64,000 nt of DNA from Lithodes maja (Eukaryota > Arthropoda > Malacostraca > Decapoda > Lithodidae), in NCBI GenBank assembly GCA_037953745.1, contig JBAKBP010007992.1, positions 1 to 64,000 on the forward strand, in the 5' to 3' direction. Under the pieces are notes generated by a model, which was not told the origin of the DNA, searched no databases, and was given only the letters and a program-made list of their open reading frames with translations. Below, piece by piece: positions 32,685 through 43,087 of the stretch (position 1 is the stretch's first letter; every line of letters starts with the position of its first letter). The position numbers were made by a program, and so were the translations under genes.

Positions 32685-35600
32685 CTACGACTGATCATCC
32701 ACCCTTGATAAACAATCCGCGATCACATTGTCACATCCAGCAATATGACGGATGTCCAGGTTATACTCCTGCAACATCATAGACCACCTGGTCAGTCTCA
32801 TATTGCGATTGTGAAATTGATTCAGGAATCTCAAAGGGTGATGATCAGTGTAGATAACCACGACTGGGCCATAGGCTGGAACATACACCTCGAAGTGCCT
32901 GAGCGACAGCACAATCGCCAGTAATTCCTTTTCTATTGTAGAATAGTTCTTTTGTGCAGCATTGAACTTCTTAGAAAAGAAACTTACTGGGTGTTCCACA
33001 CCTTCATTGTCTGTCTGTAGCAAAATGGCACCAGCCCCTACACCACTAGCATCTGTTGCCAGCTGAAAAGGCCTGTTAAAGTCTGGGGCCCTGAGTATCG
33101 GGTGAGTACATAGCAAATGTTTCACCAAAGTGAAAGCCTTTTCACACTCAGGTGCCCACAAAAACTTTTTGTCTTTAGATAAAAAATCTGTGAGAGGTGC
33201 CAACACCGTTGAGTAACCTTTTATGAAGCGTCTGTAGTAGCCTATCATACCCAAGAATCTCATAATCTGCTTCTTGGTTGTTGGGTGCGGAAATTTATTG
33301 ATAGCCTGTACCTTGTTCTGAGGAGGGCACACCTGTCCCCTTCCCACTACAAACCCAAGGTACTGCACAGTGGCTTTTACGAAGTCACACTTTGCCAAAT
33401 TTACTACCAGACCTGCTTCACTAAGTTTCCGGAACAAGGTCTCAAGGTGCTCACAATGGCTCTCAAAGTCGTCATCATAAATGATTACATCGTCCAAATA
33501 TACGGTGCAATTTGGAATGTCCTTTACAATTTCATTCATCAGGTTCTGAAACGTTGCTGGTGCATTCTTAAGTCCGTAAGGCATAACATTGCACCGGTAG
33601 GTACTCCCATCCACAACAAAACCACATACCTCTTTAGCACGCTCTGACAAAGGTACTTGCCAGTAACCTTTTACTAAATCTACTTTAGACAAAAAACGAG
33701 CATTACCAATTTTGTCAACACTATCATCAACCCGCGGAAGAGGATAGGGGTCAGTTGGAGTCAAACCGTTTAACCTACGGAAATCAATACAAAAGCGTAC
33801 CTTGCCATCTGGCTTAGGCTGCAGTGTTACGGGGGAAGTCCACTTAACTGTGCCTTTCTCTATCAACCCTCTACCGAGCATATACTCCAACTCATCCCTC
33901 AGAGCTGGTAGTTTTATGGGGGGCACACGGTACGGGATTGACTTAAAGGGTAGATGGTCCCCCATGTCAACATCATGCATAGCCTGAGTAGTGAGGCCTG
34001 GGTGTTCAGCAAATACAGTGGGGTATGAACCGAACAACTGACGGATAGCATCAAACTGCTGCTCAGGCAAATGGGCTATAGCCTCGTCAGCCCTTAGGCT
34101 CGAGTTCCCCGCCCACTGATCCGCTGAAACATGTTGATCCCAGCTATCCTCCTCTGAAGCTTGACTGTCCCCCTCTCCTTCTCCACCACGGCCGCAACAA
34201 GCCAACACAGGGACAGTGAGAGGCTCAGAGGGGCGCCTCACATACTCTTTAATAAGGTTCACGTGACATAACTGGTTCTTTTTCCTCCTGTCTGGAGTGG
34301 CAACAAGGTAATCTAAGTCTGAAATTTGTTCTACAATTTTATAAGGTCCAGTGTACTTCGCAGAGAGGGGGTTACCAACCAAAGGCAACAAAATTAATAC
34401 CTCTTGTCCTACAGTGAACTTCCGGAGCCTCACTTTGCGATCATACCTGTCCTTCATCAAAGCTTGTGATTCTGTCAAATTTCTACCTGCCATCTCCAGA
34501 CTCTTAAGCATGCACTCACGGCTTTCAAGCACATACTTTAATAATGGACAAGGCTGCACAGTTCCCTCCCAAATTACTTTCAGCATGTTAAGGGGGCCCC
34601 TGACACTGTGTCCAAAAATCAGCTCGTTTGGACTAAATCCCAGGCTCTCACCAGGTACCTCCCGAGCAGCAAACAGCACATAAGGCAATCCAAGATCCCA
34701 ATCCATACCGTTGTCAGCACAATAACACCTGAGCATGCTTTTAAGTGTAGCATGCCACCGCTCAAGCACCCCTTGACTCTCAGGGTGATACGCTGACGAT
34801 ACTACTGCTCGTATCCCATGCTGTTGCATTGTTTGCTTGAACATGTTGGAGGTGAAATTAGATCCCTGATCAGACTGAATCTCCTCCGGGTACCCGTACC
34901 TTGAGAAGTACCACAACAAGTTACTGACTACCGTCTTAGCCATTCCATTTTTCATAGGGTATGCATCGGGGTATCTAGTGGCAACATCCATTATGGTTAA
35001 CAACAATTTATTTCCAGCATTAGTGGGAGGGAGTGGACCAACCATGTCAACAATAATTTTACTAAAGGGTGGCCCAATCACAGGAATAGGGTGTAACGGA
35101 GCCTTAGGAATAACTTGGTTCGGTTTCCCGACACGTTGACAAATATCACATGAGTTTATCCATGACTGCACATGAGACTTCATCCCCGGCCACCAAAACA
35201 GTTTCCCCAAAGCCGCCACCATTTTCTTGGAACCCAAATGTCCTGATAATGGAGAATCATGAGCCAACCTAAGCAAACTTTCCCTGCAGCCCTCTGGCAC
35301 GACCAGCTGGTCAACTGTACCTGATCCGCCCTCCCAGTTCCTTTTAGGATCTTGATATCGGTGGTATAAAATTCCATTAACGAAAAAAAAATCCCCTGCC
35401 TTTGCATCCCTATCTTCTTCTAACTCCACAGCCCCATCGGTACACTGCAAAACCTCTGGATCCTCTAATTGCAACTTTCGAATGTCTGTGGGAGCCAACA
35501 TGTCTAACTGCTTGGTCAACAACTCATGCCCTCCCCCAACATTCAACTTAGACATCCGGTTTTCTCGCTGCAGGTAACGGTGCTGTCTCTGAGTCTCTGC

Positions 35601-36899
35601 CTCCTCCACTACTTTATCAACTGTGTTAGGCACTGGAGTTACAAAAGACTCAGTCAAAGGTCCTGCTATTGGGTCTTTTGGGAGAGCCACTGGTTCTAAA
35701 CTCTTCAAACTTTTCCCAGCCTTCCGCTTCTCCTTAATTCCCTTCCTCCGCTGTTCTGTGGCCTGGTGAATAGGCTGTGATACCTTAAATGCTTGGGAAC
35801 GAGTTACCACACATGCCATCTGTTGGTGTTGACAACTCACTACCCATTCTTGTTCCTCCCTACTCACGTCGGCCGGCCTCTCGGCAACGACTAAGGGTGG
35901 AACGTCTAAAGTAGGCACCGCAAAGTCGTTGCCGAGAAGAAGGTCGACGCCCTCCACTGGCAATTTCTCAACGATCCCAACATCTAAGTCCTTAATCACA
36001 CCATCAACTTCCAGCTCCACACGAACCAACGGGTATGACCTGGTCGCATTAATACCCTGAACAACAACCACCCGTGCCGCATTAATTGGTCGCCCCGTGA
36101 AATTCTTCAAAAGTGTCTGTGAAGCTCCAGTATCACGCAAAACTTCCACCTTATGCTGGCAACCCGCCCAACTTACCCTACCGGTCCCTCTATGGGCGCA
36201 AAAGACATCACGGACAGGGGATGAGCCTTCCTGAGTCTTATACATAGCCTGTGACCCTGCCGCTGGCAAACTACCCTGGGTAAATCCAGACGACATTTCA
36301 GCCACACCTATGCTACGCACCAAAGACACGGCTGCAGCTGGCGGCTTACTAGGATAAGATTTTGCATAATGCCCCTTCTTTCTATAATGAAAACATTCCA
36401 CTTCCCCTATCGGTCTCTTCTGATAAGGGGCGGAGTTCTGACCCTTCTGTAATGGGACGGCTGTAGTCTTTGGTTCAGTCCTGGTATCTTGGCTTTTAAA
36501 CTGAGGTTTATATCTATAGTGATTGTCCTGAGCTCGAGGGTTTGGAGTATCGCGCCCCTTGGGAACTGCATCAACACGCTTTACAGATTCACATCCCCTG
36601 ATTAGCGACAACCTGAGGTCAGCCATCTCAGCTGCCTCTTGAAGAGTTCTTGGGTTCTTTTCTTTAATATTTAAAGTCATTTCTGCACCAGTACACTTAT
36701 AAAACTGCTCGAGCAGAAACAGCTCAGTCAACTGTTCTGCCGTCTCAGCTTTCTCAGAACGTGTCCAGTTTTTAAGTGCATCTTTTAAGTCCCGGGCATG
36801 TTCAAGAAAGGTCGCCTCCCTAGTCTTTGTAACACCCCGAAACTTCAATCGATATGTTTCCGGTTGCAACTCGTATGCCCGTAGGACAGCTCTCTTCAA
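32685..36899 (-). CDS. Family B gag C-terminus-protease-integrase-RT-RNase H polyprotein
   Basis: 1404 codons open; the first codon is TTG because a 1-bp deletion near 37028 breaks the upstream gag frame. Approximate residues: SCAN-like capsid segment 1-102 (YELQPETYRLKFRGV, ELFLLEQFYK); degenerate zinc knuckle near 168 (CFHYRKKGHYAKSY); protease near 256 (RDTGASQTL); integrase HHCC 546-588; integrase catalytic D616, D677 (SDQGSNFTS), E711 (ERWH); GPY/F module (KYTGPYKIV); RT near 1033-1140 with CIDFRRLN and YLDDVII; RNase H from 1280 (ATDASG, IEKELLAI, TDHHPL, DNVIADCLS). Integrase precedes RT, as in Gmr1 elements and unlike standard Gypsy. All catalytic residues look intact. Confidence 0.93.
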   Translation of the reverse strand: MKRAVLRAYELQPETYRLKFRGVTKTREATFLEHARDLKDALKNWTRSEKAETAEQLTELFLLEQFYKCTGAEMTLNIKEKNPRTLQEAAEMADLRLSLIRGCESVKRVDAVPKGRDTPNPRAQDNHYRYKPQFKSQDTRTEPKTTAVPLQKGQNSAPYQKRPIGEVECFHYRKKGHYAKSYPSKPPAAAVSLVRSIGVAEMSSGFTQGSLPAAGSQAMYKTQEGSSPVRDVFCAHRGTGRVSWAGCQHKVEVLRDTGASQTLLKNFTGRPINAARVVVVQGINATRSYPLVRVELEVDGVIKDLDVGIVEKLPVEGVDLLLGNDFAVPTLDVPPLVVAERPADVSREEQEWVVSCQHQQMACVVTRSQAFKVSQPIHQATEQRRKGIKEKRKAGKSLKSLEPVALPKDPIAGPLTESFVTPVPNTVDKVVEEAETQRQHRYLQRENRMSKLNVGGGHELLTKQLDMLAPTDIRKLQLEDPEVLQCTDGAVELEEDRDAKAGDFFFVNGILYHRYQDPKRNWEGGSGTVDQLVVPEGCRESLLRLAHDSPLSGHLGSKKMVAALGKLFWWPGMKSHVQSWINSCDICQRVGKPNQVIPKAPLHPIPVIGPPFSKIIVDMVGPLPPTNAGNKLLLTIMDVATRYPDAYPMKNGMAKTVVSNLLWYFSRYGYPEEIQSDQGSNFTSNMFKQTMQQHGIRAVVSSAYHPESQGVLERWHATLKSMLRCYCADNGMDWDLGLPYVLFAAREVPGESLGFSPNELIFGHSVRGPLNMLKVIWEGTVQPCPLLKYVLESRECMLKSLEMAGRNLTESQALMKDRYDRKVRLRKFTVGQEVLILLPLVGNPLSAKYTGPYKIVEQISDLDYLVATPDRRKKNQLCHVNLIKEYVRRPSEPLTVPVLACCGRGGEGEGDSQASEEDSWDQHVSADQWAGNSSLRADEAIAHLPEQQFDAIRQLFGSYPTVFAEHPGLTTQAMHDVDMGDHLPFKSIPYRVPPIKLPALRDELEYMLGRGLIEKGTVKWTSPVTLQPKPDGKVRFCIDFRRLNGLTPTDPYPLPRVDDSVDKIGNARFLSKVDLVKGYWQVPLSERAKEVCGFVVDGSTYRCNVMPYGLKNAPATFQNLMNEIVKDIPNCTVYLDDVIIYDDDFESHCEHLETLFRKLSEAGLVVNLAKCDFVKATVQYLGFVVGRGQVCPPQNKVQAINKFPHPTTKKQIMRFLGMIGYYRRFIKGYSTVLAPLTDFLSKDKKFLWAPECEKAFTLVKHLLCTHPILRAPDFNRPFQLATDASGVGAGAILLQTDNEGVEHPVSFFSKKFNAAQKNYSTIEKELLAIVLSLRHFEVYVPAYGPVVVIYTDHHPLRFLNQFHNRNMRLTRWSMMLQEYNLDIRHIAGCDNVIADCLSRVDDQS

Positions 36900-37225
36900 T
36901 TCTGGGTAGTCAATGCAAGACTCTAAAGGCAGTGCATCATAAGCCTTCAGACCCTTACCCGTAAGTCTTGAGGAGACTAGAGCTGCCCACTTCTCTTCAG
37001 GCCAATTATGCTCCCTACACTTCTTCTCAAACGATTAAAAAATTCTGTGACTTCAGTTTCACTAAATACCGGCACCAATTTGACTAATTGGGCCAAGGAC
37101 TGTTCTCTTACTTGGCCCTCACAGCCCATCCGAGTCCCTGTCGACTCTGCACGAGTCTTATCTAAATCTAACTTAGCACAATATTTCTCCGAGTCGTACC
37201 TAAGCTCAGCCTCATGCCTCCTGGT

Positions 37226-37789
37226 CTAATCCTCTTGCCTCCTAACCTCAATCTCATGCCTCCTAGTCTCATTCTCCTGCTTCCTAGCCTCAATCTTAGC
37301 AAGCTCAAGTCTAAATACCATATCTGGAGACAGGCAGGAAGAGGGAGCTGCCACTACTGAAGGAGGGGGGGCAAAAACTGGGGAACCACCACGTGCACCA
37401 CCCGAGGGCACTCCAATCTGCCAATTCTCATCCCTCTGTGGGAGAGTGCTAACCTCCGGTAACTGAGTGGACGGCACTGTGGGAGTCGAGTGAGAGGGGA
37501 TCTGGGGAGGAACCCCCCCAAACGCCCTCTCCTCCGAAACCCCATGTCGCCCACGCAAAACCCAGGAAATCAGCTCCCCCTTGGACATCCCTGCTACATT
37601 GGAAATGCCCAAAACCTTGGCGATCAGGTGCAAGCCACAAACATCCACCCCAGTCAGCCTCTCCTCCGTCACGTGGTACCGCTTACTCACAAAAACTCTA
37701 GCATCCTCCTCACTGGTTACTAACGACACACCTTCAAATGACATCTCTCGCTCATCGTCAGTGCTAATGCACGACATACTGAAGTCCAC
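37226..37789 (-). CDS. Family B gag N-terminal part (SAP-like), ends at an in-frame TAG
   Basis: 187 codons from ATG at 37789. A SAP-like helix-turn-helix segment lies at about residues 45-85 (GLHLIAKVLGISN, MSKGELISWVLRG), then a proline-rich linker, then a charged arginine/glutamate helix (RLELAKIEARKQENETRRH). The TAG is followed in the same frame by TRRHEAELRYD and the capsid region, so it looks like a Gln-to-stop change inside gag rather than a natural end. The same TAG occurs in B'. In this copy the frame is also lost at the 1-bp deletion near 37028. Confidence 0.8.
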   Translation of the reverse strand: MDFSMSCISTDDEREMSFEGVSLVTSEEDARVFVSKRYHVTEERLTGVDVCGLHLIAKVLGISNVAGMSKGELISWVLRGRHGVSEERAFGGVPPQIPSHSTPTVPSTQLPEVSTLPQRDENWQIGVPSGGARGGSPVFAPPPSVVAAPSSCLSPDMVFRLELAKIEARKQENETRRHEIEVRRQED

Positions 37790-37969
37790 AAAAAAATTCT
37801 CGAGACAAAAGTGTTAAACTTCCTATGCAAGCACTAATTACTAAATTAACTGGAGTCTCTTAAATGCTTTACTAATTGCCATACAAAAACAAATATTCTT
37901 CAATATGCACGCTAAAATACAAACAAACAAATGTTGTACAACTCTGCAAAAATTTATACTGTTCACAAA

Positions 37970-37990
37970 ATCCTAAGCAAGGTCGCCATT
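37970..37990 (-). other. Putative primer-binding site of family B
   Basis: On the minus strand, the LTR end CGTAACA is followed by AA and then TGGCGACCTTGC. A TGG start two bases from the LTR is the usual tRNA-primer position. The tRNA is not assigned. The same sequence occurs at 56188-56208. Confidence 0.5.
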
Positions 37991-40475
37991 TGTTACGAAC
38001 TGGCACTCGGGTACACAAGGGCTCTCAATCAGGACTCGAATACGGCTCGCTGCCACAACGGAAACAAACGATCCCAACCCCTGAGTACTGCCAGCCGAAC
38101 AAAAAAACACCTATACCCTCCAGAGTTCAATCTGCTATAACGGGGTATACAAGAACTCGGTACTAGTGTTCAACAACAGACTAATAAAGAGACAGGAATT
38201 ATCTAGTCTGGTCAACAATCAAACAATGAAGTAAAAAACAACAACACCAAAGAATAGTGTTGGCCGAAGCCGAAGTAATCCACCCTTGACTATGAACTTA
38301 AGAAGTCCTCCACCCTCTACTTCGGATCGGCACTATTACGTTACGTTAATTAATAGTCCTTAAGCATCGAGCAAGGAATCTTCTGAAAAAAGTTAGATGC
38401 TTCTCGGATGCTCGTAAGAAGTACGTATCGGATTTTTAACAGTAATTCAATAAGCAAAAACACTGGCAATTAAATACTATTAAAGGCTTAAATTGGCATA
38501 AGAATAATTAAAAGAATATGCAATAGTAAATGACAAACATTAAAAAGAAGTACTCCGCAAATGCAACGGCAATAGCCTACTCGGATTGTGCTCGTGGGCC
38601 ACTAATCACTAAAGTAGCCAAGCTTGCAACACATGAAATCAATAGTGCATAAACAATATCATACATAAGCAAAGCTTCAATACTATTCTGTATCTACTAA
38701 TCGAGTAAAGTCTAGCTGGGGTACTGTGGGCAAAAGGTAGCAGTGACTGAGCAAAAACGGCTTGTAGCCTAGCGAAGTCCTCACAACTGTTTAAAGTATT
38801 ACGTTAAAACTAACAAGTGCACTTTGAGAAATCCAGATCCCTTGTATCTGGTTTTTCCCGGCTCCTTGACAAAGTAAAAACAAACTGTTAATAAAATACA
38901 GGGTGGTTTGGCTCTTGCCCTCACGCACTGTAAATTATTAACCCGGGAACTGTGGGGAGACTCTTAAGAGTTCCCCGGCGGACTGCGGGGAGACTCTTAT
39001 GAGTGAGTGAAAAAAAAAAATCAACTTTTGACATCGAATTTTTTTTTTTTTATTTTTTTTTTTTTATTTTATTTTTTTTTTGGCCCCTGGGCCATGCAAA
39101 ATCTCAGTCCTCTACCTCCCCTCCTTCCCCACTTTCCTCCTCTCCTTCAGTTATCACCTATTTTCCCTGTTATTCCCTTATTCTGAGGTATATTTTCGTG
39201 CTAACATTAGCGAGTTGCAAGCAGGGTGTTGTCATCACTGATGGCAAGCGAGTGCAAGAGAGAGAGAGAGAGTATCGATCGACTGTGTCTCAGTGGCCTT
39301 GGGGGAAATTGGCGGGAAAGCAGTTTGCCTCACCCATACATTATACAACTCGCGGGCTATATCTCCGATTTTTACCATCCAAACGCTGTTTTCACTCGTT
39401 TTATTGTTGTTTCAGGTTAATACCTTTATAATCAACCCATAATAGGTGCATATGGATAAGTATTAATGCTATTAATGGCACAATGAATATTTTAGTGACG
39501 GAAACACCTCAAATACGTCAGCACAGGGGGACGTTTCCAATTACCCCCATGCGCACTTCAGAGGTTAACTCAACACAGTCAGCCGCGAAGACAACCTAGG
39601 CTTCACTGAACCGAAACGAGTATGCAGGTTTATCGCTTAACCACTGCATCAAACAACAACTAGTAACACAGAAAAGCCTTACCCCAGTCTAGCATTACCT
39701 AGACCAGCAGAAAACAGGAATACTAATAATAACACACAGGGAAATGCATATACAAGTGCAACAAACATAAATCAATCCTATTCTAAGTTAACCCTTCCAA
39801 AATAGGCTATCTAATAGGCAAGTATCTCGTGAGAACTCACGCGATAATACGTTGGCTGACTAGCTCTGCACCAATGGGACCATGGAAGTTAAACAGGGAG
39901 GGAAAAGAGGAGATAAGAATGTAAGGTAGTAGAGAAAGTTCCCATCAGTCAGAAGAATATATATAGTTAGCAAGGGAAATGAGAAGTTGCTCTGCCTAAT
40001 GAGTTCTGATGAAAAAATGGCTAGACTTCCCTTTTTATACCCGGCCCACTAGTGAGCCCAACGTGAACTACTAAGGACCGCCCACTGACACCCATTACGT
40101 AATTTCTCTCTCTCCTTGGGATAGACAAAGGCTCCCCTAGCACTGAGGGGGGGGGGGGGGGGGGGGGGAAGTGCTAGTGAGTTAGGCCCACCTCCCGCCT
40201 GGCGCACCCACTGACCCCCAACTGTGGCTGTTTCTCCCCATCATTACAAATAAGTTTTACACACAATACTTATAACTAATGATATCAAATAGAACTCGTT
40301 GACTCAGATGAAAACAAAATACATATTCATAATACTTATAGTACAACGGCTCACATGAACTAAGTTAGGAAACTCTACATAGACTACAGCCAAAGTTCCT
40401 GCCCTGACGATCCTAGCGAGAGTGGGGCATGACTAGGCGTTCTGTACAGCATGCTCACACTGGACATGCGTCACA
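37991..40475 (-). repeat. 5' LTR of family B, carrying a TTAA insertion
   Basis: 2485 bp. Equivalent to 30429-32288 plus the insertion at 38942-39564. In the first 130 bp it differs from the other LTR at about two positions, so the element is not brand new. Confidence 0.88.
38942..39564. mobile_element. 623-bp TTAA-flanked insertion in LTR B (piggyBac-like, non-autonomous)
   Basis: Flanked by TTAA at 38938-38941 and 39565-39568. The other LTR has a single TTAA at 31376-31379, an exact empty site. The left end starts CCCGGGAACTGTGGGG and the right end, inverted, CCTCTGAAGTGCGCATGGGG, so only short imperfect terminal repeats. The left end has a ~34-bp tandem repeat with the palindrome ACTCTTAAGAGT. 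Inside are long T runs (39039-39080). A plus-strand frame 39003-39431 is judged not to be a gene. The duplicate copy is at 57160-57786. Confidence 0.82.
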
Positions 40476-40902
40476 ATATATAATATATATAAGAAAGAAA
40501 TAGTGATCATAATCTGTGACCTTTACCATTCACCTTGACCTTTGAATAACAAAGAAAACAAAATGGACAATCGTTGCATTGGCCAACCAAATTTGCCAGC
40601 AAAATTTGGTGACGATACGTAACCCGTTCAGTACAGTTCTGTCGGTTTCATTTCATACTGGAAACTAAGACGATTTGATTTAGTTTATGAAGGACCTCCA
40701 TAAAAGTAGCAGGCTTTCAACTATCTTAACCCTTTTTACTACCACAGATCCTTCATAAGCTCCACATATCCGTCTAACTATAGCTAGAATACAATGAAAA
40801 AGACGTCACCGGTACACAACGGGTTAAACAGTCTAGGAAGAATTTAAAGACAATTATCAACACTCTTCTTTTGTTCTTTTACCTTGACCTTTAACCTTAA
40901 GT

Positions 40903-40934
<32 letters not shown>

Positions 40935-42041
40935 GATTGAATTATATGTGATTTAAGTAAAATGCAACTTACAGTCGTCAGCTTATCGAAAATATATATT
41001 TTTTTTATGATGAAGGTTAACTTATGACCTTGGCCTGTGACCTTGACCTTTATGTAGAATTATATTTTGGTTTGCTTTGATGTAACTAGAATATCAAATA
41101 AGTGTGTCAAATTTCATTAAAGATTATCAGTTAGTTTCAGAGGTATTAAAGGAATAGTTGATCTTGACCTTTGACATTCATCTTGACCTTCATGATGTCT
41201 GAATATTTAACATTTTAATTTTCCCTTAATGCACAACTGTCTCAACGAATGTTGTGAAGTTTACATGAATAGTAAAGACATTAGCATATTGTCTTTATAT
41301 ATGACGTTGACCTGTGAACTTGACCTATCAAATGGAATTATGCTTATTCTTGTATGACCTTGTTCTAGGCATTCCGAATATGCATGATATGCCTAATGAG
41401 AATCCTACATTAAATAAGAAATACTAGTAAAATCATATATCGACCTTTAACCTTGACCTTTGACCTTCGACATTAGAATTTCTTATCAACGATTTAGTTA
41501 GCTTAACAGTAATGTTCGTATTAACTAGCATTATGAATATGGTGTAGCCTAATTCGTATAAAAACTTATTGATTACAAATAGTGATCATATACTGTAACC
41601 TTGACCTTTGACCTTTGACTAAAAGTAAAATATATACATTTGGATGGTCGTCGCATTGACCAACTGAATTTGCCTGTATAATGTTATGACAATACATTAA
41701 ACAGTCAAGGAGGAGTTTAGGGAAAATGACAAATACTCTTATCTTGACCTTGAACTCTAACCTTAACTATTACAATATTTACGTGAAATTTGATATATAT
41801 TAGGCCATATTTAAGTAATAAGCCATAACACAGCCAGTTTTCTAATTTTTGAGTAATCTGTTTTAATAAATAATAAAAGTTGACCTTTGACCTTGACCTG
41901 TGACCTTTATATAGTTCAGTTTTGTTTGCATTGACATTGCCCATGCACATCAAATACACATGCCTTATTTCTTTAAAACACATCAGTTAGTTTCATATAT
42001 ATTAAGAGAATAGTTGACCTTGACCTTTATATTGACCTTAA
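40476..42041. repeat. Spacer C: AGGTCA-rich repeat, copy 1
   Basis: Clusters of TGACCTTTGACCTTGACC-like sequence occur roughly every 130-150 bp (near 41030, 41160, 41305, 41445, 41598, 41740, 41880, 42012). The two halves of the spacer are an old tandem pair: 'agtgatcataatctgtgacc' at 40500 corresponds to 'agtgatcatatactgtaacc' at 41581, with similar following text. No believable ORF. It holds a TTAA MITE (40619-40827). Confidence 0.78.
40619..40827 (+). mobile_element. TTAA-type MITE in spacer C
   Basis: The left target is GTAA (decayed), the right TTAA at 40824-40827. Left end CCCGTTCAGTACAG, right end GACGTCACCGGTACACAACG. The paralogous half of the spacer has an unfilled TTAA at 41697-41700 in 'aatacattaaacagtc', against the filled 'gggttaaacagtc'. 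Confidence 0.75.
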
Positions 42042-43087
42042 CCCTTCCTACCCGGTCTGCCTTAGGTAAGGACAGCTCGGCAGAAGGGCAGCTACCCGGC
42101 CGTCCTTAGCTAAGGCATGTGCTTTAAAGCGCGCTTTAAATTTAGCGCGGGCGATCGTAGCACCACTAAGCCTCAACTACCACTCTTATCAGTTCCTATG
42201 TTGCGAGCTACAGCACAAAAATGAATTCCGACGCGTCCGATACTGTGCAATCTCCCGCGCGTTCCAGTGCTAACCCGCTTGCAACATCTACGCCTCTGCC
42301 AACCGAGAAGAAAAAGAAACTAAGGAAAGTGAAACATTTGCTAAGTGAGAGTGCAATACACCGTGAACTTTTCAACCCGGATTTGAGCAGTGGTGAAAGC
42401 GCTGTGGACAAAAACCTCTATATTCAGAGTAGAAGTGGAAGCGAAGTTGGCGATTTTGTGGGATTTGGTGATGATGACAATGTGGATTTATTTGAGGGGG
42501 GTGATAGTAGTGATGATCCTGATGTGGAAGTGGTGGAGGAAGGTGCTATTGAAGTACCAAGTGTGCTAGAGCCAACTCCTTCGCCTAGTTTCGTAGGTCA
42601 GGGTAGGCCTAGCCCTAGCCCTACCCCAGGACCTTCCCGTTTGCCTGCCCGTACGCCCTTGAAAGTGGGTAAATACTTCTATAAACAGTCTTTAGTGAAA
42701 TGTGCAGCCAAGAAAGCACGCAGGGAGGCAGAAAAAGTGAGGGAAGGCGTAGATAGTGATAGTGACGCTGACCCAGGCCTAGCAATCACCCGCATTCCTT
42801 TGTCCCGACGCCTTGACCCGGGACGCCGGGAGGGCCACCCACAGCCCTCGGCTTCATCTGTCCCTCAGGATGACCAAAGGGCCTCTACAAGTGCGTCATT
42901 GGCCTTCCACAGTGTGCAACCACAGGCCCCGCATCATTGGTCATTATTTCCTGTATAAAAGTCCACGGCTAGCCGCAAAAGGAGCCCAACTCCCGAGGCC
43001 GAGGCTCCCATTGTTCAACCTCCCGCAGCCCCACGCCACCGACGCCCGGTCTGTTCTTCACCAGAGTTGTCTCCTGAAGAGGACATG
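42038..43087 (+). mobile_element. 5' part of a piggyBac-like element, copy 1, cut by a junction
   Basis: Starts at TTAA (42038-42041) followed by CCCTTCCTACCCGG, like the MITE termini. An inverted repeat follows (GCCTTAGGTAAGGAC... and ...GTCCTTAGCTAAGGC, 42058-42115), then a gene start at 42221. The element breaks off at GACATG (43082-43087), where family A sequence begins on the minus strand. Assignment to piggyBac rests on TTAA, the CCC terminus and an acidic N-terminus. The transposase core is not in the window. Confidence 0.6.
42221..42958 (+). CDS. Acidic N-terminal fragment of a putative piggyBac-like transposase, copy 1
   Basis: ATG 42221 to TAA 42956-42958, 245 codons; after the TAA the same frame continues sensibly (RKRSPTPEAEAP) to the junction near 43082, so the stop is probably a mutation. 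Seen: a serine/threonine-rich start, a basic patch TEKKKKLRKVKHL, an acidic run with SGSEVGDFVGFGDDDNVDLF, a proline-rich segment SPSPTPGPS, and a basic helix AAKKARREAEKVREG. PiggyBac transposases typically have such acidic, disordered N-termini before the DDD core, which is missing here. An unknown element-coded protein is the alternative. Confidence 0.5.
   Translation: MNSDASDTVQSPARSSANPLATSTPLPTEKKKKLRKVKHLLSESAIHRELFNPDLSSGESAVDKNLYIQSRSGSEVGDFVGFGDDDNVDLFEGGDSSDDPDVEVVEEGAIEVPSVLEPTPSPSFVGQGRPSPSPTPGPSRLPARTPLKVGKYFYKQSLVKCAAKKARREAEKVREGVDSDSDADPGLAITRIPLSRRLDPGRREGHPQPSASSVPQDDQRASTSASLAFHSVQPQAPHHWSLFPV

Noticed and set aside
33285..33647. Plus-strand ORFs antisense to family B pol (several, also 34351-34683 and 51664-52900)
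   Set aside because: Antisense shadows of a conserved coding strand with clear RT and integrase motifs.
39003..39431. 142-codon plus-strand ORF in the TTAA insertion (also 57222-57653)
   Set aside because: It translates poly-T into phenylalanine runs, and the frame differs between duplicate copies because of T-run length. Not a gene.
41717..41983. 88-codon minus-strand ORF repeated three times in the C spacers
   Set aside because: It is present in all copies simply because the spacers are duplicates. The composition follows the AGGTCA repeats and no motif was found.
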